From contig JBDNFP010000224.1 of the NCBI GenBank assembly GCA_041689775.1, positions 1 to 17,140 on the forward strand: a DNA stretch of 17,140 nucleotides, written 5' to 3'. Shown here piece after piece: positions 1-6,107 of this stretch; positions within the stretch are counted from its first letter, which is position 1; every line of letters starts with the position of its first letter. Origin of the DNA: JBDNFP01 sp041689775 (GTDB taxonomy: Bacteria; Bacteroidota; Bacteroidia; Cytophagales; Spirosomataceae). Under the pieces are notes generated by a model. The model was given only the letters and a program-made list of their open reading frames with translations. It had not been told where the DNA came from and did not search any database. The position numbers and the translations under genes are program-made.

Positions 1-150
1 AACGCAGTAAAGAACATTTTAAATGAAGGATTAAAAATATATCGTCAGGAACTGGCGATTACAAAGGTGGAGAGGAAATCAGACTTTGGTAACAAAGCAC
101 ACTCTATGAAACCCGAAGCCCATCCCATCGCCTCTGGCGTAGGTGGGTAG
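1..150 (+). CDS. tnpB: TnpB (IS605 OrfB-type RNA-guided nuclease), C-terminal fragment cut by the window edge
   Basis: Frame 1 is open from the first base to the TAG at 148-150 and encodes 49 residues, beginning NAVKNILNEGLKIYRQEL and ending EAHPIASGVGG. The NAxxNIL segment is what follows the last RuvC aspartate in IS200/IS605 OrfB (TnpB) proteins, and short EA-rich tails of this kind are usual there. TnpB is an RNA-guided DNA nuclease encoded by IS605/IS1341-type elements; it uses an omegaRNA made from the element's right end. Only the tail is in the window, so catalytic residues and the presence of a tnpA cannot be judged. The same tail, with identical protein sequence over its last 30 residues, lies inverted at the other edge of the window. 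Family assignment rests on a short motif plus the element-end structure that follows it. Confidence 0.8.
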   Translation, partial: NAVKNILNEGLKIYRQELAITKVERKSDFGNKAHSMKPEAHPIASGVGG

Positions 151-160
151 TTCACTGATA
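56..160 (+). repeat. left arm of a ~105-bp inverted repeat (right end of an IS605-type element)
   Basis: Positions 56-160 match the reverse complement of 17036-17140 with only two differences: T/A at 135 and A/G at 141. Both are synonymous in the tnpB frame. Identity runs through the tnpB stop and TTCAC, and for five further bases (TGATA), then stops abruptly. The far arm is cut by the window end, so the true repeat is probably a whole IS element. Confidence 0.95.
119..147 (+). other. right-end hairpin of the IS605-type element (TnpA/omegaRNA structure)
   Basis: The sequence folds as two CCCA segments plus CGCC, pairing with GGCG, then TAGG and TGGG, around a TCT loop. Unpaired T bases separate the segments. 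Imperfect palindromes with extrahelical T next to the cleavage site are typical of IS200/IS605 ends recognised by Y1 HUH transposases. In this copy one pair is broken (C opposite A141), whereas the right-hand copy is fully paired. The stop codon and TTCAC follow directly. Confidence 0.65.
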
Positions 161-1027
161 CCTGAGCCACTCTACCCTGATCATGGGGTTGTAGACTTTA
201 TAGAGTTGGGGCCACTCCCACCGGAACCAAGTACCTCCGTTCGACCGGGTCCAACCACGGGGTTCTTTTGGCTCGTCGGCCATTCCAAGTATTTGCCCAA
301 AGCACTGTTTCGTACGGATGCTACCGTCTTTCATTTTCGCGCGGTCAGTATAATTGCCTTCTTCCCTCAGCCACTCCATGGACACGAAGAAGCCATCTTT
401 GGGCAAAGAAATATTATAAGGGCCTACCCTCGCTTCTTTCCAGCGTTTCCACCATTTAGGCCGAATAACCACACTCTCATCGAGCAAATCCTTACCCGGT
501 TTGCCGTTGTTATTCTCGTATATCCTTACCCGAAACGGAGAACGCTGTTTTCCTCCCCAAGGTACGTAGTAGTATACTTTGTGTAAAATAGCCCGCCTTT
601 GATCAGAGTTTGGAATGAACAAGGCCATTTCTGAAAAAGACGTAGAATCACAATGCATAAACCTGCCCTGAGGGCGTTTCCTGCGGGTTCCTGCTTGTTC
701 CAGAGTGGGGCGTCTGGTACCTCCGGAGGAAATATTCTCCACCACTAAGGGGTTTTCTGCCATCCGGATCACCATGGTATCAAGCTGAGACCTCACAATT
801 TGAGTGGTTTGAAATCCTGGCGCGGCAAAACGTAGCGTATCACTGGTTTCCGGGAAATAAAAAATGCCATTTTGGTCGCTCCTGACGGCTATGCGACGGT
901 CAATATTCGTGATAATCACGTAGGCAATTGGTTTGTCGGTTAGGATATTCAGTACTTTCCCATGCATCGACTGACCCCAACCCGTGTACGAGGTACCTAG
1001 TAAGAGAAACAAACAAGCAATACGCAT
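152..1027 (-). CDS. secreted hypothetical protein with N-terminal carboxypeptidase-regulatory-like (CarboxypepD_reg) domain
   Basis: This 291-residue protein begins MRIACLFLLLGTSYTGWGQS, a signal peptide with probable cleavage after GWGQ. Residues ~20-90 (HGKVLNILTDKPIAYVIITN, then a DQNGIFYF turn and later RFAAPGF) look like the beta-sandwich regulatory domain common in Bacteroidota surface proteins. The rest (to ...PMIRVEWLRYQ) is unrecognised; it includes a basic stretch and an aromatic-rich C-terminus. An upstream in-frame ATG at 1063 would overlap the preceding gene by 34 bases. I chose 1027 because it starts the signal peptide, is preceded by GGTAGGA, and lies 2 bases after the upstream stop. 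It is probably co-transcribed with the M20 hydrolase. The TGA stop (152-154) lies inside the TTCAC end of the adjacent IS element, so the native C-terminus may have been altered by insertion. Confidence 0.75.
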   Translation of the reverse strand: MRIACLFLLLGTSYTGWGQSMHGKVLNILTDKPIAYVIITNIDRRIAVRSDQNGIFYFPETSDTLRFAAPGFQTTQIVRSQLDTMVIRMAENPLVVENISSGGTRRPTLEQAGTRRKRPQGRFMHCDSTSFSEMALFIPNSDQRRAILHKVYYYVPWGGKQRSPFRVRIYENNNGKPGKDLLDESVVIRPKWWKRWKEARVGPYNISLPKDGFFVSMEWLREEGNYTDRAKMKDGSIRTKQCFGQILGMADEPKEPRGWTRSNGGTWFRWEWPQLYKVYNPMIRVEWLRYQ

Positions 1028-1029
1028 TC

Positions 1030-2223
1030 CTACCGTTGGTTGAGTTCCTGAATAGCCAGCCAACTCATCAGACCGGGACCAATTTCGAGCGCACTTTCGT
1101 CAATATCGAAAGTGGGGGTATGTACTCCTGATATAATGCCCTTTGCTTCGTTGCGCGTACCCAGCCGATAAAAGCAGGAGTCAACCACCTGAGAATAGAA
1201 AGCAAAATCCTCGCCCGCCATCCATAGGTCAAGATCAATTACATTTTCGGCGCCCATGTATTCTACGGCGGCGGCTTTGGTACGTCGGGTCAGTTCAGGG
1301 TGGTTTTTCAGGAACGGGTAGCCCTTCACGACTTCAAATTCACAGCTTCCCCCCATGGCGTCGGCAATTCCTTCGGCCATTTTTACCATGCGTCGCAGAC
1401 CATCGGCCCGCCATTCTTCGTCCATGCAACGCCAGGTACCCTGAATTTTTACTTCATTGGGGATCACATTCGTCACCCCGTCGGCGATAAACCGCCCGAA
1501 TGACAACACAGAAGGATTGGCAGGTTGACGATTCCGGCTGATGATTTGCTGCAAGGCCACGATAATATGGGAAGCGATCAACACCGGGTCAATTAATTGA
1601 TCGGGGGCAGCGCCGTGCCCCCCTTTTCCTTTTACTGTAAGGAACAACTCATCGGTGCTAGCCATGTACATACCTTCCCGAAAACCAATCTTACCCACGG
1701 GTACGTTAGGGGCTACGTGCTGTCCCAGCATTCCAGCCGGACGGGGATTTTCGAGTACTCCCTCCTTAATCATCAGCGAAGCGCCACCGGGTGCTTTTTC
1801 TTCCGCCGGCTGAAACACCAATTTGATGGCACCTTCAAACTCCTCGCGGAGCTCGGTTAATATCCGAGCCGTTCCCAACAACGAGGAAATATGTACATCG
1901 TGCCCGCAGGCATGCATAACGCCGGGTACCTGCGACTTATAGGGTACCTCATTGGCTTCATGAATGGGTAATGCGTCCATATCCGCCCGGAGGCCGACCA
2001 CCCGGCTATCCGGATTTTTCCCCTTGATCATCGCCACTACCCCGGTTCCGGCCACACCCTCCTGCGGTTCCAGCCCAAGACCTTTGAGGTAATCGGCCAC
2101 GAAACGGGCAGTTTTATGCTCGTGAAATGATAGTTCCGGGTTTTTGTGCAGGTGGTTACGGTTGGCCGTTACGTCCGCCACGTGGTCCTTACTAAGTCTT
2201 TTTATTTTTTGAAGAATATCCAT
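1030..2223 (-). CDS. M20 family (M20D-like) amidohydrolase / N-acyl-amino-acid deacylase
   Basis: The 397-residue product is full length for M20D amidohydrolases such as hippurate hydrolase, N-acetyl-diaminopimelate or IAA-amino-acid hydrolases. These remove the acyl group from N-acyl amino acids using two metal ions. Visible motifs: GLRADMDALP (~78-87), MHACGHDVH (~103-111, metal-binding Cys and His), QPAEEK (~138-143, catalytic and metal Glu), GQHV (~167-170), GGHGAAPDQLIDP (lid-domain His), and GEDFAFYSQ near the C-terminus followed by GVHTPTFDID. No signal peptide is seen, so it is probably cytoplasmic. The gene ends 2 bases before the start of the secreted hypothetical protein, implying one transcript. 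The exact substrate cannot be told from sequence; M20D families overlap in specificity. Confidence 0.9.
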   Translation of the reverse strand: MDILQKIKRLSKDHVADVTANRNHLHKNPELSFHEHKTARFVADYLKGLGLEPQEGVAGTGVVAMIKGKNPDSRVVGLRADMDALPIHEANEVPYKSQVPGVMHACGHDVHISSLLGTARILTELREEFEGAIKLVFQPAEEKAPGGASLMIKEGVLENPRPAGMLGQHVAPNVPVGKIGFREGMYMASTDELFLTVKGKGGHGAAPDQLIDPVLIASHIIVALQQIISRNRQPANPSVLSFGRFIADGVTNVIPNEVKIQGTWRCMDEEWRADGLRRMVKMAEGIADAMGGSCEFEVVKGYPFLKNHPELTRRTKAAAVEYMGAENVIDLDLWMAGEDFAFYSQVVDSCFYRLGTRNEAKGIISGVHTPTFDIDESALEIGPGLMSWLAIQELNQR

Positions 2224-2276
2224 AGTTACTATCTGAAAGGTGACCGTATTAGGGCCACCTGGTAAAACTAAAAGTC

Positions 2277-2284
2277 CAAAAATA
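2277..2284 (-). promoter_or_regulatory. candidate Bacteroidota -7 box (TAnnTTTG) for the M20 gene
   Basis: The minus strand reads TATTTTTG, an exact TAnnTTTG, about 54 bases upstream of the M20 ATG. I do not see a clear TTTG-type -33 element at the expected distance, so this is a weak call. Confidence 0.3.
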
Positions 2285-2300
2285 CAAAATTCCCGCAGGG

Positions 2301-3281
2301 TTATTCCCTAATCCGCAGCACAACCTTCCCGGCGCTAAGGTTAGCTTCCATGTACCGATGCGCATTGGCCACATCTTCCCAGGCAAACACCTTATCCACA
2401 ACGGGCCGTAAGGTATTACTGACCAGGAGATCGTAGGCGAAAGCGATAAAATCCTGGGTAAGTTTGATCTGATAGTCGCGCGTCCGGGAACGCAACGTCG
2501 TGCCTAGTACCTGAAGGCGTTTAAAAACAATGGGGCCTATGTTGGCCGAAACGTTTCCTCCGGCCATCACGGCCAGCATCACCAATCGCCCATCGGGCCG
2601 TAAAGCTTGGATATTTTGGCTGAAATAATCTCCCCCAACCGGATCAACAATCACATCAACCCCCGTCCCGTTCGTCAGCCCTATCAACTCATCCAGAAAA
2701 GGGCCTTTCTTGTAATCAATCGCGTATTGTGCCCCGAGGTCGAGGCAGAGCTGATGCTTTCCGGGTGAAGCCGTTACGAATATTTCGGCTCCCATCTGTC
2801 GGGCAATTTGAATGGCGGCGGTCCCGACGCCACTGGCACCAGCATGCAGCAGTACCTTCTCACCCGCCTGCAGTTTGCCTATCCAGGAAAGTGCCTGAAA
2901 CGCCGTCAGAAATACTTCGGGAACCGCGGCGGCTTTCGTGAAATTCCAGCCCGGGGGCATGGGCATCGCCATATCCTCATGAATGACGGCAAACTCGGCG
3001 TAGCCTCCGCCCGGCAGCAAACCAAAAACCTGATCTCCTTTTCGCCAGCGCGTTACTTTATTACCGGCAGACACTACCACCCCCGCTATTTCGAGGCCAA
3101 GGATTGGGCTCGAAATAGCGGGAGGTGGATAATGGCCCTCCCGCTGCAAAATATCAGCCCGGTTGAGGGCGGTAGCGTGTACTCTTACCAAAACTTCGTG
3201 GGACTGCGGCACCGGATTTGGGTACTCACCCAGATATAATTGATCAGCCGCGCCAAACTCTTTTAGTTGAATCGCTTTCAT
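2301..3281 (-). CDS. zinc-free MDR NAD(P)H:quinone oxidoreductase, PIG3/TP53I3-like
   Basis: This 326-residue medium-chain dehydrogenase/reductase is of the zeta-crystallin/PIG3 type. Family members reduce quinones with NADPH without zinc. The N-terminal GroES-like domain includes LNRADILQREGHYPPP (~38-53), characteristic of the PIG3 group, then GLEIAGVV. The Rossmann fold is marked by LLHAGASGVGTAAIQIARQM (~145-164), with the AxxGVG nucleotide-binding turn, and by VDVIVDPVGG (~208-217). The protein ends GKVVLRI, normal for the family. No structural zinc-binding Cys cluster is present. It is cytoplasmic. A strong terminator sits just upstream, so this gene must have its own promoter in the 30-base gap or depend on read-through. 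The physiological acceptor is unknown. Confidence 0.9.
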   Translation of the reverse strand: MKAIQLKEFGAADQLYLGEYPNPVPQSHEVLVRVHATALNRADILQREGHYPPPAISSPILGLEIAGVVVSAGNKVTRWRKGDQVFGLLPGGGYAEFAVIHEDMAMPMPPGWNFTKAAAVPEVFLTAFQALSWIGKLQAGEKVLLHAGASGVGTAAIQIARQMGAEIFVTASPGKHQLCLDLGAQYAIDYKKGPFLDELIGLTNGTGVDVIVDPVGGDYFSQNIQALRPDGRLVMLAVMAGGNVSANIGPIVFKRLQVLGTTLRSRTRDYQIKLTQDFIAFAYDLLVSNTLRPVVDKVFAWEDVANAHRYMEANLSAGKVVLRIRE

Positions 3282-3311
3282 GGTAGGTCGTTGTGTTTTG
3301 GGAGCGGTAGT

Positions 3312-3354
3312 AAAAAAAGCACCAGGGTCTGATCATGACTGATCAAACCCTGGT
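3312..3354 (-). terminator. strong intrinsic terminator after the molybdenum-hydroxylase operon
   Basis: On the minus strand, ACCAGGGTTTGATCA (3340-3354) pairs with TGATCAGACCCTGGT (3321-3335): 15 bp including one G-U pair, with a 4-base loop. It is followed by GC and seven T. It begins 20 bases after the stop codon of the molybdopterin subunit gene. Confidence 0.9.
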
Positions 3355-3374
3355 ACCATAAACTTTGTTTTCTA

Positions 3375-5522
3375 TTAAGAAACTCCTTTCAGAACATCTT
3401 GCTCCACAAAAGGCTGCTTATAAATCCGTTTGCCCGTCGCTTTGAAGATAGCGTTGGCTACCGCTCCTCCCGTCGGGGGTAAAGCCGGCTCTCCAAGTCC
3501 GGTTGGATCTATGCCATTGTCCACAAAATGTACTTCCACGTCCGGAATATTCTTCATCCGGATCAGGCGGTAGTTATTGTAGTTACTTTGCTCGGGTACC
3601 CCATCCTTAAAGGTAAGATTACCGTACATCGCGTGGCCAATTCCGTCGAGGATCCCCCCCATGGTTTGCTGTTGCGCACCACTTTGATTAATCACCACTC
3701 CACAATCCACTCCGGCATATACTTTGGTTATTTCTGGTTTCCCATTCTTCATGGTGACCTCACCAATTTGGGCCACGTACGAGCGGTGCGAGAAGTAGAG
3801 ACTAAAACCTTGCGCTTTGGATTTATCTTTCCCCCAGCCCGCTTTCTCCGCAACCAGCTCAGTAACCACCCGCATCCGATCAATATCGTATAGAATATCA
3901 CCCACGGGAGTTTTCTTCGCTTTTTCCAGTAGTTCTAGCCGGAACGCAATCGGATCTTTACCGGCCGCGTAGGCTACTTCGTCCAGGAACGCCTGCTCCG
4001 CATACGCCAGAAAGTTAGTGATCGGTGCCCGCCACGGACCCGTGGTGATGGGTGATTTGTGCTCAGCCGAATCAATCAACAGATTGTCTACCGCACCCGC
4101 CGGGAAGTTATTCTCCCGGGTAGGATTGCCCGCGTTGATACCCGCACCACGTAATTTGTAGCCAATCATGGTACCTTTCTCATCCAAAGCAGCTTCAAAT
4201 CGATACTTCACCGCCGGGCGGTAATCGCCACCCGTCATGTCGTCTTCTCTTGACCAAATTAACTTCACCGGTGCTTTGGCCAAAGCCGAAACTTTCACGG
4301 CTTCCATCACAAAGTCGGTAGCCAAACGGCGTCCAAAGCCACCACCCATCCGGGTCAACTCTACGGTCACCTTCTCTTGGGGAAGTTTGAGGTATTTGGC
4401 AGCATCTCCCCGCGCACGCTCGGGCGTCTGAGTAGGACCAATTAACTCTGCTCCGTCCGCGGTTACGTTGGCGAAGAAGTTCATGGGCTCCATGGGATTG
4501 TGCGGTAAGAACGGGCACTGATACTCGCTCGTTACCACCTTGGCCGCCTTTTTGAAAGCGGCCTCAACATCCCCATCCTTCCGGCGAACCGACACGGTTG
4601 GGGCATTGAGTAGCTCATCAAAGATACGATCGTGGTCGGAGGTGCTTTCTAGCTCAAACTCTTGCTCGTACGCTATTTTCAAGGCCTTACGTGCTTTCAT
4701 TACCTGCCAGGTAGACTTCCCGAGAACCGCCACGTTGTTTTCAAACGTGATCACATCCACGATACCGGGCATTGCTTTGGCCGCGGTTGCATCCACCGAT
4801 TTAAGCTTCATTCCGAAAGCATCCGGACGCTTAATCATGGCGTATAACATACCTTCGCGGTAAAAATCGAGACCAAATAATGGTTTTCCGGTAATGATCG
4901 GCTCGTTATCCACGTTCTTGATAAACGTACCGATCAGCTTGAAATCTTTGGGGTCTTTCAAGGCTACATCCGTAGGGGTTGGCATCTTGGAGGCGTCCAC
5001 CGCCAAATCGGCGTAGGTGGCCTTTTTGCTCGTACCCTTGTGCAGTACCACGCCGCTGGCGGTGGTACATTCGTTGGGTGAAACACCCCAACGCTTGGCG
5101 GCCGTGTTGATAAATAATTGACGGGCCGTGGCTCCAGCCTGACGAAGGCGAGTCCAGGAATGGGGTATTGACCCGCTTCCTCCCGCTACCTGACGCTGGA
5201 ATTTATCGGTATTCAAGGGTGCCTGCACTACTTTGACCTGTTTCCAGTCAACGTCAAGTTCTTCGGCCACCACAATAGGAAATGCAGTTTTGATGCCCTG
5301 CCCCACTTCGGGGTTGGGTGAAAATATGGTAATTATTCCTTCGGGAGATATAGAAAGGTAGCTATTGAATTCAATGGAATTAGCGACTGCCTCCGCCGTG
5401 GGATCGAGGATCTTCGGCTTGGCTTCGGCGTTGGTCCAGTTGAAGGCCAACAGTAAGCCACCACCAGCTGCAGAAGCCAGCTTCATAAAATCCCGTCGAT
5501 TGGTATTTGGTAAAGTTGACAT
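3375..5522 (-). CDS. molybdopterin-binding catalytic subunit of an IorB-type / xanthine-dehydrogenase-family oxidoreductase
   Basis: The 715-residue product is the molybdenum-cofactor large subunit of the IorAB/aldehyde-dehydrogenase branch of the xanthine oxidase family. These enzymes hydroxylate aldehydes or N-heterocycles with water. It opens with NRRDFMKLASAAGGG, a twin-arginine signal, so the folded holoenzyme is probably exported by Tat. Seen motifs: NPEVGQGIKTAFPIVVAEEL (~70-89), PHNPMEPMNFFANV, RMGGGFGRRLATDF (Moco-binding loop), SREDDMTGGDYRP, and GLGEPALPPTGGAVANA near the C-terminus, where the Glu is the catalytic base position. The [2Fe-2S] subunit gene ends 2 bases upstream. No FAD subunit, cytochrome or XdhC/MoCo-insertion chaperone is encoded in the window, so the electron acceptor is not evident. 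The substrate cannot be assigned. Confidence 0.92.
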   Translation of the reverse strand: MSTLPNTNRRDFMKLASAAGGGLLLAFNWTNAEAKPKILDPTAEAVANSIEFNSYLSISPEGIITIFSPNPEVGQGIKTAFPIVVAEELDVDWKQVKVVQAPLNTDKFQRQVAGGSGSIPHSWTRLRQAGATARQLFINTAAKRWGVSPNECTTASGVVLHKGTSKKATYADLAVDASKMPTPTDVALKDPKDFKLIGTFIKNVDNEPIITGKPLFGLDFYREGMLYAMIKRPDAFGMKLKSVDATAAKAMPGIVDVITFENNVAVLGKSTWQVMKARKALKIAYEQEFELESTSDHDRIFDELLNAPTVSVRRKDGDVEAAFKKAAKVVTSEYQCPFLPHNPMEPMNFFANVTADGAELIGPTQTPERARGDAAKYLKLPQEKVTVELTRMGGGFGRRLATDFVMEAVKVSALAKAPVKLIWSREDDMTGGDYRPAVKYRFEAALDEKGTMIGYKLRGAGINAGNPTRENNFPAGAVDNLLIDSAEHKSPITTGPWRAPITNFLAYAEQAFLDEVAYAAGKDPIAFRLELLEKAKKTPVGDILYDIDRMRVVTELVAEKAGWGKDKSKAQGFSLYFSHRSYVAQIGEVTMKNGKPEITKVYAGVDCGVVINQSGAQQQTMGGILDGIGHAMYGNLTFKDGVPEQSNYNNYRLIRMKNIPDVEVHFVDNGIDPTGLGEPALPPTGGAVANAIFKATGKRIYKQPFVEQDVLKGVS

Positions 5523-5524
5523 GG

Positions 5525-5986
5525 CTATTTGGTTTTAGTTGAGGCTACTTTAACGGCTTCACGAATACGGTGGTAGGTACCACAACGGCATAGGTTACCG
5601 TTCATTGCAGCTTCTATTTCTTCTGAATTAGGCTTAGGATTTTTTTTCAGGAAGGCCGCCGCGGTCATGATCTGACCCGTCTGGCAATAGCCGCACTGCG
5701 GGACGTCTACTTCATCCCACGCCTGTTGCACCGGGTGGTTCCCGTCGGCGGATAGGCCTTCGATGGTCGTTACTTTAGAATTGCCAACGGCCGATACAGG
5801 AAGTACGCACGAGCGCGTTGCCTGATCGTTGAGGTGTACCGTACATGCGCCACACTGGGCAATGCCACAACCATACTTTGTTCCAACCAACCCCAGGTTA
5901 TCGCGCAATACCCACAGTAAAGGCGTATCCGGCTCCACGTCAGCCTGGTAGGTTTGGCCATTGATATTTAACTTGTATTGGGCCAT
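5525..5986 (-). CDS. [2Fe-2S] subunit of the molybdenum hydroxylase (IorA/CoxS type)
   Basis: This 153-residue protein has both family iron-sulfur sites. The N-terminal plant-ferredoxin-like cluster has Cys40, Cys45, Cys48 and Cys60 (YGCGIAQCGACTVHL). The C-terminal helical cluster has Cys98, Cys101, Cys133 and Cys135 (QCGYCQTGQ and NLCRCGTY). All eight ligands are present, and the length is typical of stand-alone small subunits. It carries electrons from the molybdenum site to an external acceptor. It has no signal of its own and, by family knowledge, would be co-exported with the Tat-tagged large subunit. It is first in the operon, with a 2-base gap to the large-subunit gene. The 121 bases upstream show no clear -33/-7 promoter; TAATTTAG at one mismatch from TAnnTTTG is the nearest. 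Confidence 0.93.
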   Translation of the reverse strand: MAQYKLNINGQTYQADVEPDTPLLWVLRDNLGLVGTKYGCGIAQCGACTVHLNDQATRSCVLPVSAVGNSKVTTIEGLSADGNHPVQQAWDEVDVPQCGYCQTGQIMTAAAFLKKNPKPNSEEIEAAMNGNLCRCGTYHRIREAVKVASTKTK

Positions 5987-6107
5987 GATAGATTAGGATA
6001 TTTAGTTCTGCGCTAAATTAACATATACACAGGAATAATGCTTCTTTTTTCATTCCTGATTTCCCGGACATTTGTAGCGTGAGGGGCATCATTATGAAAT
6101 TAATCGA

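Larger units (their letters stand above)
1..175 (+). ncRNA. putative omegaRNA (right-end RNA) of the left TnpB element, with guide running into the neighbouring gene
   Basis: In IS605-type elements the omegaRNA overlaps the 3' end of tnpB, continues to the right end of the element, and takes its guide from the DNA just beyond. Here the conserved scaffold reaches at least TTCAC (151-155). A guide of 16-20 nt would begin at 156, or at 161 if the element includes TGATA. The 5' end is unknown and may lie before the window. The scaffold contains the hairpin at 119-147. Existence is inferred from family knowledge and from conservation between the two copies, not from a promoter or expression data. 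Confidence 0.45.

Noticed and set aside
143..586. Plus-strand ORF of 147 codons starting at the IS end
   Set aside because: It lies opposite the secreted hypothetical gene, which has a signal peptide, a start 2 bases after the upstream gene and sensible domain sequence. The plus-strand product shows no domain and begins inside the tnpB stop region.
4195..4518. Minus-strand ORF of 107 codons inside the molybdopterin subunit gene
   Set aside because: It is in another frame of a gene with intact catalytic motifs; the protein is Trp/Arg/Gly-rich nonsense with no recognisable motif.
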